Below, in pieces: positions 23,027-34,874 of a stretch of 64,000 bases of DNA (within the stretch, counting starts at the first letter, position 1; the number at the start of each line of letters is the position of its first letter). The DNA is from Byssochlamys sp. IMV 00236 (Eukaryota > Ascomycota > Eurotiomycetes > Eurotiales > Thermoascaceae), in assembly GCA_001931875.2 (NCBI GenBank), contig MSJH02000773.1, positions 83,550 through 147,549 on the forward strand, in the 5' to 3' direction. Below the pieces are notes generated by a model. It was not told the DNA's origin and searched no databases. It worked only from the letters and a program-made list of their open reading frames with translations. The position numbers and the translations under genes are program-made.

Positions 23027-24550
23027 TTACGCCTCGACGGTGATCTTGACCTTCTTCTCGGGGGGCGGAATGACTTTGTCTTCTGCCTCACCCTTCAGGC
23101 TGGGAAGCTCTTTGACAGCTTGCTCAATGATGCTTAAGGCGGTCTTGATCTCTTCCTCAGTAATAACCAACGGGGGTGCCAGGCGGATGATGTTCTGGTG
23201 AGTCGGTTTGGCCTGGCAGAAATCAGTAACGGGCTTCCAAGAGTTTATCGGTGAGTTGCGGGACAAAAGACTTACCAGCAAACCCTTCTCCTTCATCAAC
23301 ATGCACAGATCCCATGCAGTGTGTCCACCAGTCTGGCTTTCATCGATAACGATGGCGTTGAGCAGACCCTTTCCGCGAATAGTCTGAATCACCGGGCTCT
23401 GCAGTGCCTTCAGTCCGTCGCGGAAGAGCTGTCCAAGCCTCTCTGCGTTTTCAACCATGTTCTCGTCTCTGACGATCTCGAGAGCTCGAATGGCAACAGC
23501 ACATCCGAGAGGGTTACCGCCGTACGTCGAACCGTGCGTGCCGGGCTCGACCGTAAGCATGACATCCTTGCGGCCAAGGACACACGAGACTGGGTACATG
23601 CCGCCTGAGATGGCCTTGCCCAGCAGAACGAGGTCAGGCTTGATGCCACTCCATTCATGGCAGAGGAGCTTTCCAGTACGGGCAATTCCGGTCTGGATCT
23701 CATCACAGATCAAGAGGGCATTGTACTCGTCACACAGCTTCCTGGCTTCCTTCAGATAGTCTTCATCCGGCACGACAATACCAGCTTCACCCTGGATCGG
23801 TTCCACCAAGAATGCTGCAAGGTTCGAACCGGCCTTCTCGAAGGCTTCCCGGAGAACAGCCTTGTCATTGAAAGTGATAGGCTTATCCGTGCCAGGAATC
23901 GTGGAACCGATGTTGGGAAGGTAGGGGCCGTAGTTGTCGCGCGATTCGGGATCAGACGACATGGAGATCGCTGCGAACTAGCAGAGCCTCAGTATACCAA
24001 CTAGTGTACGTTTATCTGCTCTTGGATCATATCTTACCGTTCGCCCGTGGAAGTTGTCTGCTGCACTCAGCACCACCGCCTGGTTCTCTGGGATCCCCTT
24101 CACCTTGTAACCCCACTTTCTGGCGATCTTGATACCAGTCTCGACAGCTTCAGCCCCCGTGTTCATCGGCATGACCATGTCGAATCCGAAGAACTTGGTG
24201 ACGAATTCCGCAAACTTGGGGAAGACGTCATTGTAGAAAGCTCGCGAGCTCAGCGTGAGCTTGGAAGCCTGATCTGTCAGAGCCTTGACGAGCTCGGGGT
24301 GGCAGTGACCCTGGTTCACAGCAGAGTAGGCTGACAGGAAATCGAGGTAGTGACGGCCCTCTGGATCCCATACGGACGTGCCAGAGGCGCGAGCGAAGAC
24401 GACTGGAAGGGGGTGGTAGTTGTGAGCTGCATACTCCTTCTCCGCCGTAATGGCAGCTTCCGTGGAGGCAGCATGGTAGTTGGAGGCCTTGTCCGAGGCG
24501 GTGGATTTGAGGCCAGCCGGCTGCGACCCAGACGTTGCAATTGGAGACAT
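23027..24550 (-). CDS. otaA: Ornithine aminotransferase (ornithine-oxo-acid transaminase)
   Basis: Three exons: 24550-24038, 23977-23276, 23212-23027, 466 aa. This class III PLP aminotransferase converts ornithine plus 2-oxoglutarate to glutamate-5-semialdehyde plus glutamate, linking arginine breakdown to proline. Visible landmarks are [16 protein letters not shown], the cofactor-contact [28 protein letters not shown] across the first junction, the PLP aspartate region [16 protein letters not shown], and the Schiff-base lysine in [14 protein letters not shown]. Also present is [15 protein letters not shown]. There is no mitochondrial leader, in keeping with cytosolic fungal enzymes (Car2/OtaA). 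Intron 2 is 63 nt, a multiple of three, and has no in-frame stop, so retention would insert 21 residues. The N-terminus and length fit the family. Confidence 0.95.
23213..23275 (-). other. 63-nt stop-free, frame-preserving intron in ornithine aminotransferase
   Basis: It starts GTAAGT and ends TGCCAG with a CTGAT branch-like element. Splicing gives KGLL joined to [15 protein letters not shown], as in family members. Retention keeps the frame open. Confidence 0.75.
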
Positions 24551-25157
24551 GCTGGCGGCAGCACAGGTCGGTGATGATAAGATCTGGTCGATTGAGGTTA
24601 TACTCGAGATGAAGGGCGGATAGTGATGATCGTCCCACGTCAGCGGGGAAGTAGAGGAGTTTTGAGACAGAATAATGATCTCAGTCAGGAGGATAGGAAG
24701 AAAAGAACGGAACGGTCACCCCGACGCGCAGAAGTGGACTGTTGTCCATTCCGCTGGACGGCGAAAAGTCTTTTCATGGCGTCCATATCGACTAGACCTC
24801 TAAGTGCAGGTCTATCCGCGATGCCTCCAGACTGTAATCCTCGGAGGGGCCGCACCGGTTATGATCCACCGCTAACGAGAAGCCTTGACACATTCGCGGA
24901 GATGGTTTCCAATTGCGCCTCGTGCTATTCGTCGCCTGAGAACCTGATCCAGAGTCCTTGTATTCCAAGTCTCAGTCGTGAGGCCAACCAGAATAATAAT
25001 ATAATAATAACATAACTGGACCTTGACCGCGTGCCCGTTCATACACGACGTTAGCGCCGCCACCCCGTGTTGTTGCTGGTGTCGATCTCCGCGGCCAACC
25101 TTTGCATTCCGCTCTGGATTTGTGTCCTCATTGGAATCGCTATGAGCGCGCGAGATC
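24551..25157. promoter_or_regulatory. Shared upstream region of ornithine aminotransferase and GPI mannosyltransferase
   Basis: About 600 bp between two divergent genes, presumably holding both promoters. No specific binding site was recognised. Confidence 0.4.
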
Positions 25158-27653
25158 ATGTCGACAGCCTCGTCTGAGCTGTCGCAGTCTTCTAGCGACA
25201 CGGATAGTCGCGAAGGACGTCCAGTCGCCCGGCGGATCCAGCGCCAGGGGATTCAGGAACGGCTCGACACTGCAGCGCCGCAGAATATTCTCTTGTCCTT
25301 GATCGCATTTCGCATCCTCAATGCCCTGTGCGTGCGCACGTTTTTCCAGCCAGATGAATTCTTCCAGTCTCTGGAGCCTGCATGGCAGCTCGCGTTTGGC
25401 AAGGACAGTGGTGCATGGATAACATGGGTAATTAGTTGAACGTTGGTTGTGACGGTGCATCGCTAATAGGAGCTTGCCAAAGGAATGGACACACCATCTG
25501 CGGTCCTCGATTCACCCGATATTATTCGCAGCTGTATATTATGTCGGCGATATCCTGTCATGGTGCCTGCGTCTCTCACCGTTGACGCGTGCGGAGGTGC
25601 TAGTCGTTGCGCCAAAGATCACGCAAGCGATCATCGCGGCCGTGGGGGATTATTACACTTGGAAACTAGCGGGCAAGGTTTATGGACAAGGTAGCAATGA
25701 AGCATGGGCAGTGGTATGTGGACAATGCCGGTTGTGATGCGAAGGTCTATACTGACGGTCTGCAGCGGATGCTTACCGTCGTAAGCCCATGGCAGTGGTT
25801 TTGCTCTACGAGGACTTTGTCCAATTGTCTTGAAACAACCTTGACCGTCGTCGCATTGTACTTTTGGCCATGGCGATGGACTATTGCGCCTCAGAATAAC
25901 AAGAGTGAGGATGAGGACGACGATGACCTGATTACCAACAGTGATATGAACGAAGAGCCAGAGGAGCGCAATGAGTCTGGGAGGTATGTGGTCCACATGA
26001 ATATAAAATAATTTATTTATCCTCTGACGTTTCTTGTAGTCTGCGCAAGTGCCTGCTCCTTGCTGCCCTCGCATGTGTGCTGCGGCCCACGAATATCATC
26101 ATCTGGATAACGCTTGCTGGCTTCATGCTATCCAAGGCTACCAGGGGAGAATGCTTGATCATTGCCAGAGAGGCTACCATTTGGGGGTAAGTTGCGGAAA
26201 CCCATCATTTCTCACCAATTCTGACGGTAGTAGATCTTGCGTCCTGGGCTTCTCAATTTTTGTCGACTCTCTTTACTACGGAACGTGGACCTTTCCTCCC
26301 CTCAAATTTCTATATTTCAACATAGCTCAATCACTGGCTGTGTTCTACGGTCGGAATGATTGGCATTACTACATATCACAGGGATTTCCTTTGCTTCTTA
26401 TAACGGCGTTACCTTTCGGACTGGTCGGACTATACCAGGCTGTCTCTCCTTGTACTCGTCCGCACCAGGATCACGCGGCAGCATCGATCAAGCGCCAGCT
26501 GGGCTGGGTTTGCATCATCATGCCATCTGTCCTGTCCCTCATTTCACATAAGGAAGTCCGGTTTATCTACCCTCTGCTTCCGTGTTTACACGTTCTGACG
26601 GCACCTCCATTTCTGGACTGCTTCCTGCCTGCGATCGCGAGCTCGTCCGCGGCGCACACGCCTCGCAGGCTTATTCTTCTTTTCCTTCTACTGGTGAATG
26701 TGACTATTGCGCTCTATACTACACTTACGCACGCTTCTGGTGTCATTGATGTTCTTTCGTATCTCCGTGGTGAGCACGAAGCGCACTACCAGGCTCAGAC
26801 GCAACCCCCGCAGTCATCCCTGACCCCTGTTCTTCCTTCGAGTTCACCAAACATGACAGTAGGATTCCTCATGCCCTGTCATAGCACCCCATGGCGATCA
26901 AATCTGGTCTTTCCCTCCATCCGCGGCTGGGCTTTGTCGTGCGAGCCTCCCGTGGGTCTCAACCAGACACAGAAGGCTGCCTATCTCGACGAAGCAGACC
27001 AGTTCTACGCTAACCCGAGTGACTTTCTTCGAGCAAACATGGTTGGGGGTCTCCGACACATTCCGCGAAGACCGTCCTACCTTGCACCTTTTCCTTCCCT
27101 TCAGCGACCACAAGAGCTTCCTACGACACTCAAGGACGAAAAAGGCATGCCCCGGTTCATACATGAGTGGCCCGATTATCTTATCTTCTTCGCCCAGTTA
27201 GAACCAACCATGCAATCCCTTCTGCGGGGCAGCTCCTACGGCGAGTGCTGGCGAACATTCAACACCGCATGGCATGACGACTGGCGACGCCGGGGTGACA
27301 TCGTTGTATGGTGCCTTGATCCCAAGCTGCAGCAAGATTCGCGCGACAGTGCTCGGAAGAAGGAGCAAGCCCGTCGAGACAAACAGTTCGACAAGATAAT
27401 TGAGACATTCAGAAGGCAAGGAAGACCGCAGAAGTCGCGCTGGCAATGGCCTTCCTGGTCTTATTCTGGACTACACTGGCCTCGTTCCTGGCCCTTTTCC
27501 AAGCAGAAGAGAAGTATATTCGAGCTTCCATCTGACTGGTTCTCGAGAAGGAACAAGAAAACAAACTTCTTAAGCGATCTTAAGCTCCCTTCCTGGCCCT
27601 TCTCATCGAAGAAAAAGAAGAAGTCGATTCTCGACCGCGAATTGTGGGAATAG
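25158..27653 (+). CDS. gpi10: GPI mannosyltransferase 3 (GPI10/PIG-B, GT22 family)
   Basis: Five exons: 25158-25427, 25483-25713, 25766-25983, 26040-26186, 26234-27653, 761 aa. It adds the third mannose to the GPI anchor precursor in the ER from dolichol-phosphate-mannose. Family blocks are [22 protein letters not shown] (luminal loop with the acidic DE pair), [43 protein letters not shown] and [18 protein letters not shown]. Several hydrophobic helices follow, and [13 protein letters not shown] is the typical conserved late block. An acidic insert ([10 protein letters not shown]) follows the [10 protein letters not shown] helix. The C-terminal 100 residues are basic and low-complexity ([23 protein letters not shown]) and exceed the usual domain. 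The upstream ATG at 25142 is out of frame. Confidence 0.93.
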
Positions 27654-28425
27654 ACTGATACTGGGAGATAGCGAGCCCGTGCGCTGTTCCATTTATATAT
27701 GTCTGAATTTTGTATGTGGCAAACCTACCTCAACTGGTTAATGTAGACGCGTGGAGGTCAGATACTCAGGACATCGGCATCTAGAAGTAAATAGACAGGA
27801 GTACATATTCATCTAATTAATTTTGCTTTTATGACAAGAAAAGGACTTTCCATTCCTTCGAGCAAGACTAGAGTTTTAGTATGTTGAATCTTGCTATAGA
27901 TTAGTTATACTCTGAACTACCGCTGCTGAATCAACAGCAGCAATTGGCTTTTGGATGGCTTTGTCATTACAGATCTATGTGCGGATTGAGAAAAGAGCAG
28001 TGGGCTTATGGACTTGGTATGAAATTGACAGTATAAAATTGACCACAAGAGCGATTCGGCTCCCAGGAACATTGTTGTCTCCGAGAGGAAGAGCCTTATC
28101 CTTCCTGTTATCCCTTCGCACTAGCACATCACTGGTAACTCATTGCCACTCTCAACATCGCGCGACGTTTTTCCCTAAGGAAAGGAAGCCAGCTATAATC
28201 AGAGTCACCAGGTTTGATCACAGACAGGTTTATTGCAACCGAAGATTGATGATCCCATGTCAATAGACCTTTCCCGACCAGGCGTTGACACTCTGGCCGG
28301 AGATTTGAGCAGTGTTCTGCGGAAACTACGATCGAATGATATATAGCGTCGAGGTTCATATATTTTGCATTGTACATTCACTGGTACCAAACATCAATAT
28401 GCAACTATTCAATACAACCAGGGTC
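27654..28425. other. Intergenic region between convergent genes
   Basis: About 770 bp between the 3' ends of the GPI mannosyltransferase and aspartate kinase genes. No gene is supported; it forms the left border of the amino-acid cluster. Confidence 0.5.
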
Positions 28426-30497
28426 CTAGTAAAAGTCAATATAATGATGATCATAGAGGGAATTCAAAGGACGCGAAAAAGGGTCCCCACCTTTAATAAA
28501 GTTATTTTCTTGTTCTACATGAGTCGGGATCTGCAGTGCCCGTGCATGAACGACATTGATTGCCTGCATGGCATCTTCAGCCTTCACAACAAATCTACAA
28601 ATAGCAAATAGGCAAACATTAGCTGGGGCCAGGATGATATATGTAAGTTGGAGTGGAAAGCACATACGAAATGTTTATTTCGCTTGCCCCTTGGCTGATG
28701 AGGTAAATATTGATTTTTGCGGATGCGAGTGCCGAAAATATCTCGTCTTGGGTTTGACCCGCGTCAGTTGAGTGCTTTCCTTTACTTATCGAATCTTTTG
28801 CAGACGAGCCTTACTTGCAGTGCCAACCATATTGCGCATTTTCTGGCCAATAACAGAGACAATATTCATGTTTTCCAATATCGTTACCTGTTTTCATCAA
28901 TGAGCCACCATCGATTTGGGATAGAAAAGAGCAGAAGGACGAATACTGACCGATCCAAATTCCTGCAGATCAAGTACTAATTTATTGGTGATGGTCGATG
29001 CTTGGATTGCAAGACTGACGTTTCGCTCACTCGTGGTGACCAAATCTGGAACTATGCCATTTCGTTCTAGCTGACAGAATACAGAAGCCAGGAAACCTTG
29101 CGACTTGGTGGTCCGGCTAGATGTGACGTTGATGAGAATGAGACCTTCTTTGCTTGTAATGGCAGTTGGACGTCGCCTGCTTCGAGATTGCCCATGGTAT
29201 CCGTTGGAAAGCATAAAAACATCGTCTGGCGGACTCTCCTGCACTGTTTCCTTCACCTGGTGATCTGTCTCTGGAGTGGATGGGTAGATCACGGTTCCTG
29301 ACCCGCTGGGATTAAGTACGTTTTTCAGTCTCAAGACTATCTCCGACTTATGTAGTTGTTCCATTGTGAGGGGATGGATGACCTGCGCGAAAACGAGGCG
29401 TAGTGTTAGAGCTCAAGCCGTATGCTATTCCTGATGATGAAAGACCCTGCTTTCCGGACTTACCTCGCTGCCAAAAAAGGTCAATTCTGCAGCTTCTTCT
29501 GCGGTGACAGTCGCCAGCACTCGCGCCGATGGTACTTTTCTGGGATCCGCGGTAAATATTCCATCAACTTCTTTCCAAATTTGGTATTCCATGGCAGCCA
29601 GGCCTGCTGCACACATTGCGCCACAGAGGTCAGAATACCCTCTACCAACACACCGGAGGAGTGAGTGAGGCATGAGGCCGAAATAACCTGGACACATATG
29701 CCATGGTGAGTTGATAAATAATAAATCTACATATCGTCTAAGAGGGTATACATACCAGTGATGACAGGCACCGCATCTGTAGATTCAGATACTACTGACC
29801 CAATCCTGCGTGAGAGTCGATGGTAGAATTCTGTTCCAAGGCGTTCGAACTGCGATTCCTGTTCTGGCAGAGATCCGCCGAACACTTCTGCAACAATGTT
29901 ATCCAGGTTGATGACTCGAGCAGGAATGCCCTCCTTGATGGTCAACGCAGCCGCCACGATCTTGCACGCCAATCTCTCTCCTAATGAGAGCACGCGGTCT
30001 TTGGAGCGTGCAGACAGATCTCCCACGACCTGGAGACAGGGAAAAAACAATTAGTACAAAGCAAAAAAAGACAGTTACCACTGCCCTTTCGAACCAAGAC
30101 GTACATGGGCTGCAAGAAGGAATCTGCGAATTTCTTCGCAGTCATTGACCACACTCAGTGTGGTCTCACTGAGGAGCAGGTCGCTAGTATCGTTGGAATA
30201 GGCCCGAAATGACTGCAATTTATCCAGATGGGCATCGCGGATACTATCAATTGTCGCATTGATATGACCGATTGATTCCACTCCGACGATCTCGGCACAT
30301 CGAAGACAGTCGAGAAGCAGACTTGTCGTGCCGCTGGCCTTCGTGGTACCGGATAATGCAGAACAGACGACGGCGACATTGTATGTTTTCAGATACGAGG
30401 GAATGATCGTCCCACACACTTTGTCCAGCAATTTTCCGAGGCTCGTACCTCCATATTTCTGGACAATCCATGGCTTTGGGTCAGGGCGAATGGTCAT
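28426..30497 (-). CDS. Aspartate kinase (Hom3-type)
   Basis: Seven exons: 30497-30105, 30029-29756, 29687-29464, 29382-28951, 28887-28815, 28746-28668, 28594-28426, 547 aa; all phases close. It phosphorylates L-aspartate, the first step to homoserine, methionine and threonine. Landmarks are the substrate-binding start WIVQKYGGTSLGK, ARSKDRVLSLGERLACK, CVGRGYSDLCGAMCAAGLAA, the nucleotide loop EVDGIFTADPRKVPSARVL, FFGSEVIHPLTMEQ, and two C-terminal ACT-type regions (SVIGQKMRNMVGTA; NIYLISQGASEINISFVVKA). Compared with housekeeping fungal enzymes the N-terminal stretch VVCSALSGTTKASGTTSLLLD is diverged (the family normally has CSARS), suggesting a paralogue. It is divergent to the acetate-transporter gene and one of seven contiguous cluster genes. 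Confidence 0.92.
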
Positions 30498-31047
30498 CTT
30501 GGCTTCGTGAAGGCTACTGCTTAGACTCTCAGTCGACGAATGATCGGATGGCTTATCGCATGTGAAGGAATATAAACAAAAGCCAACAAGATGCAGCCGA
30601 GTGAGGTAAGTTATCACAGATTTGAGACTTTTGCTTTCCTAAGTCCTAGAAAAACCAAAAGAAAGAAGTAAATGTCGATGACGTAGAAACGAACTGGTTC
30701 CAGAGCCCTATCGAGATCACGGTGTTAGAAACTCTTATCTACATACTTCACCCTGCCCGAACTGCAAAGACCGAGGTCACCGATTCGGGCTTCGTATCAA
30801 AGGATCGCCGTGTGCAGCCAAGAATCGATCCATGAACTGAACAGCCAACTATCTATAACGACAACAGTGTATTTTGGCTATCAAACTCTGGCGATCTGCA
30901 CGTTATGATAGGCTGACCTGAGCGGGCAATGCTATATGTAGAGCACCTTCTCCAACGAAACAATACTTTCTGTCTATTGAACCAAGGATCACGACAACTT
31001 AAAATAGACCGAAAAAGTTATACAACTGTAGACAGCCCAAAGCAATA
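30498..31047. promoter_or_regulatory. Divergent promoter between aspartate kinase and GPR1/FUN34 transporter
   Basis: A 550-bp intergenic region serves two divergently transcribed genes. A TATA-like TATATTCC (minus strand, near 30570) sits about 75 bp upstream of the kinase start. A shared region favours co-regulation. Confidence 0.45.
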
Positions 31048-32203
31048 ATGCATTCGACGGACATGTGCGAATCCAAGTCTGCCGAGCTCCCAGTGCAGAA
31101 TTTGGAGATTAAATTCGGCCTCAACAAGTCCTTCGCGAATCCAACGCCAATGTGAGTCTGTTCCCGGACCTGCTACAGAAGCTCATCAAGCCTCACTAAC
31201 GTGTATACAAGTGCGGTGTTAGGCCTTGCGATAAGTGTTTCGACGCTTGGCTGCGATCTCATGGGATGGAGAGGAGCTGGTGGAGATGGCGCTGCGTCAA
31301 CGTAGGTTTGCTTGCCCTTTCGCACTCGCAAATTCCTATGACCTTGATGGTTGCAGAACTGATCAATTGTTTTCTGCAGAGGAGCTTATTTCTTCATGGG
31401 TGGACTGCTTATGATTCTGGGCGGGTTTCTTGAGTTTATCTTGGGAAACACGTTCACATTCTTTCTATTCTGTGGCTACGGTGAGTGGCTTCAATATATT
31501 CACAGGCTTGTGAGTACTAATATGACGGACTAATCGCTTCAATGTGGACAGGAGGGTGGTGGTTGAGTTTCGGTGCAACGCTCCAGCCTTTCTACGGAGC
31601 GTATGGAGCTTATTCGCCCGATGTCTCTGACCCTTCGAAAGGACTTCAGACGACTGGATTCAATGCGAGCTTTGGTAGGGAGCGTCTCTTAATTTCTTCT
31701 CTCGCACACCTTCTCTCGAGGCGGAATATCCTACTCCTATTTCCAGCGAGGGAGACAGATGGCCAACAACCTTGTTGCTAACGATCAATACCAGCATTCC
31801 TGCTCGTATTTATGGGAATTTTCTCCCTCGCTTGTTTCCTAGGCTCATTGAAAGTCCATATTGCGCTTGCCGTGGTGGAGCTCAGTCTCACCATAGTCTT
31901 CGCGCTGCTGGCGGGTGCTTTCTGGGAGGTCGCTATGGGAAATGCCAGTGTTGCCTCGAACCTCCAGACGGTAAGTACAGTGACTTTCCTCGTTTTGATT
32001 CACTGTGTGTCCGAATATAAATCTAATTTTGCTGCCATTTATGATAGGCCGGCGGAGCTTTTCTTTTCGTCGCGGGCATTGCGTCCTGGTATATCCTCTT
32101 CTCGCTTACCCTGAGCTCGGTGGGATTTCCCTTTACACTTCCCGTGGGCGACCTCAGCCGTTTCCTCACGAAGGAAAGAAAGTTTAGTGACGCTTCAGTG
32201 TGA
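31048..32203 (+). CDS. GPR1/FUN34/YaaH family acetate transporter
   Basis: Six exons (first 31048-31151, last ending at the TGA 32201-32203), about 250 aa. After a short hydrophilic N-terminus come the family signature FANPTPIAVLGLAI and six predicted transmembrane helices: AVLGLAISVSTLG, FFMGGLLMILGGFLEFILG, TFFLFCGYGGWWLSFGATL, FLLVFMGIFSLACFLG, VVELSLTIVFALLAG and FLFVAGIASWYILFSL. The block GGWWLSFGATLQPFYGAYGAYS is characteristic. Fungal members (Ady2/AcpA) carry acetate across the plasma membrane, and others affect ammonium export or acetate sensing. Its location inside the O-acetylhomoserine gene group suggests acetate supply or by-product export, since gamma-substitution of O-acetylhomoserine releases acetate; this is inference. 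Introns: GTGAGT-type donors, phases all consistent. Confidence 0.88.
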
Positions 32204-32960
32204 AGTTATGTGGTCCTGGGACCAGATAATTGAAGTAGGCGGGGAAAGACCAAGTAATCTGAAAATTGAACTCGAAGGTGGAGTGGTACGCAAGACGCTG
32301 GTTGAAAAGGAAATTGTGCTGGACGAATACTTTCAAGTCACGCAGTTCGTCTTGTCGAGATAGTCATTCTGGATTCTGATCACGGTTTTGTTCTCGGTAG
32401 AACTATATATAGCTACGATAATAATTGATAATGGTGGATATTCGGGCACTCCACTCCTTGTTTTGTCTGCAAATAACAAGTATAACTATTTCAACATAGA
32501 TAACCTAGAGACATATGAATTGCCTAACAGACAGCCATAAACTGCGAACTTAATTTGTATGGCGACTCTTTCGAGATTTCCATTGCTTTCTCCAATGTCT
32601 GTGTCTGAAGGGACCACTTCAAGTCAGTATGGAGGGCTGAGTTAAAGAGTACAGATACATATGGTGCTCTTATCCTCCCAGGGGTTGTCTTGATTCTGCG
32701 AACTGGATCATCTTTGGAACAATTGGTGCCTGTCTCATAGCTACTTCATCACTCATTGCCTTCTCAAAGACGTATCGTATCTCTTCGATATTCCTATCAA
32801 ATATTTACAATACCACAACAGCCCAAGAATAAAAGCTTCTTTCAAATTTCTCCTATATGAATCTCCAGGTTCGACCATGCCCCCACAAACCTGGCATATA
32901 AGTTTCTGTATGAATATTCAAAGATATGGAAATTTCGTCTGTCTTCTACCTCGATAGCAT
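32204..32960. other. Intergenic region between convergent genes
   Basis: About 750 bp between the 3' ends of the transporter and the semialdehyde dehydrogenase. No gene is supported. Confidence 0.5.
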
Positions 32961-34191
32961 TCACACGTATCCCCTGATCGCGGCAATTTCGGCGTTCAGA
33001 ATAGACGAACCCGCAGCACCAATGACGGTATTGTGTGAGAGGCAGACGAAACGGATATCAAAGTAGCCGCCATTGCCACTTCGGACCCGGCCCACACTGA
33101 CTGTATAGCCGTTAGATATGTTGCGGTCCAGTCTTGGCTGCGGTCGATCAGGCTCATCGAAGACTCTTATTGTCTGCTCTGGTGCCGAGTGAGCACCCAG
33201 CCTATAGGCCTCGGATTGGTGCTCTTGTAACGCCTTCTTGACTTGCTCAGCAGTTGGCGGCGGTCTGTTCTTGAAGCGTAGCGACACAAATGCCATATGG
33301 CCATCTGTAACCCCGACTCGGGTGCAAGTAGCGCTCACCCGTAGACCACTCTGCTCCTCGAACGCGGTGGAATCACCGTTTATAGAACCGAGGATCTTCT
33401 GCGCCTCGTTCTCAAGCTTGTCTTCCTCGCCACTAATATATGGGATTACATTATCCACGATATCCAGAGAAGGGACACCAGGATAACCAGCTCCCGAGAT
33501 AGCTTGTTCGGTGAAGACTTCCACTTCCTCAACAGGACCAAACTTGGCTTGCAGAGCGGCGAACGGAATAACGATTCCAATGACGGCACAGTTCGAATTG
33601 CATACTATGAAGCCTTTCTTTAAACCAAGCTCCTTGCGCTGATGTGGGATAATCTCCAAGTGCGACGGATTCACGGTTGGAACAACGAGTGGCACAAGGG
33701 GATGTTTGCGGTAGTTCTTTGCATTCGAGAAAATTGGAATTTCAGCCTTGGCAAATTCCATCTCTAGATAATAATCAGTGAATAAGATCTTTGCGTTCTG
33801 TAGACTTACATGGGAAGTAAAAAGAGACAAGAAAACGAATGGGGGAGATACCGATATCGCCCGCAACATCGCTATCCAAACCGGAGAATACCAGGTCACA
33901 ATCGCTGAACTCTGTAGCTTTGCAGGCTTGGATGACAAGTTCGCCCAACTCTTTCGACATGGGGACCGATTGCTTCCATATGACCGCATCTTTATACTTC
34001 TTGCCCGCCGAGCGAGACGAAGCCCCGACCTTGTGTAATACGAGAAATGGGTGATGCGCGAGAAGAAGGATGAATCGCTGGCCGACGGCGCCGGTCGCTC
34101 CAAGGACACCTTGTATAGTCAGCGATGGGTCATAAGACTCTCTTAGAGGTTCAGACCTACCGCACTTCTTCTTTGTGACTGCAGGTGACAT
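32961..34191 (-). CDS. Aspartate-semialdehyde dehydrogenase (Hom2-type)
   Basis: Three exons: 34191-34161, 34109-33852, 33763-32961, 363 aa. It reduces aspartyl phosphate to aspartate-4-semialdehyde with NADPH, the step after aspartate kinase. The nucleotide-binding start [20 protein letters not shown] is split by intron 1. The phosphate-side motif [18 protein letters not shown] crosses intron 2. The catalytic cysteine sits in [11 protein letters not shown], and [30 protein letters not shown] and [18 protein letters not shown] follow as in fungal enzymes. The C-terminus [18 protein letters not shown] is intact. Nothing indicates loss of function. It is probably a second copy beside a housekeeping gene elsewhere, given its cluster setting. 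Confidence 0.94.
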
Positions 34192-34874
34192 AGTATATAG
34201 ATGGTTTTGGCTGTAGAAGATTGCCTTGTTATCAAAGATATTCGAGTCTCTCTACCTATTGAAAGTGCCAGTAAGGAAAGCGCAAAACCAAATGGCAAGG
34301 ATCGCTATCCAATACAACTTTTATGTATAAAAAAGGCAAACAACGCTCGTGTCAAAAGAGTTACACACCAACGCCGCTTTCGCATCTAGCGGATAGCTGG
34401 GGTAAAGGCGACGGAGAATATCACCGGCCCCAAAGCTGAGATGCCGTTGCTCATGCTGTAAAAGGAATAGCTAGGAATAATTGATAGTGGTTATGAGCAA
34501 GTTTTATTACTGTATCTCTATTTCTTTTGTTTTTATTCGTGTTTCGATCGCATCCTAACTTCTTTCGTTCTACCTCGGTTTCTGAGATAGTTTCTTTCCA
34601 TTAACCCTCTCAAGGGACGATCTGATGTCATTCATATTCCTATTAGCCCCGTATCCGTGCGGCTTATCAGTTGGCGCCATACTACAATAGAGCGTATAGT
34701 CGCAAATCACCAAACACCGCGACTCTGATAAGCAAGAGTCCAAATCCCGCATATCCCGGCGATTCTTCTCCAGGAGAGAGATTAGTTCTCCCGACTGAAC
34801 CCACAATCACCGACACTTCTATCTTTTGATTGAAACTGAAGAGAGTATCAGTCAAGCTACTTGTGTGAGGCCCA
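34192..34874. promoter_or_regulatory. Divergent upstream region of semialdehyde dehydrogenase and Zn2Cys6 regulator
   Basis: About 680 bp between divergent starts, likely carrying both promoters. No clear site was identified. Confidence 0.4.

Noticed and set aside
25740..26190. Apparent frame breaks in the GPI mannosyltransferase suggesting a pseudogene
   Set aside because: All breaks coincide with GT-AG introns in matching phase, and the spliced protein has every family block.
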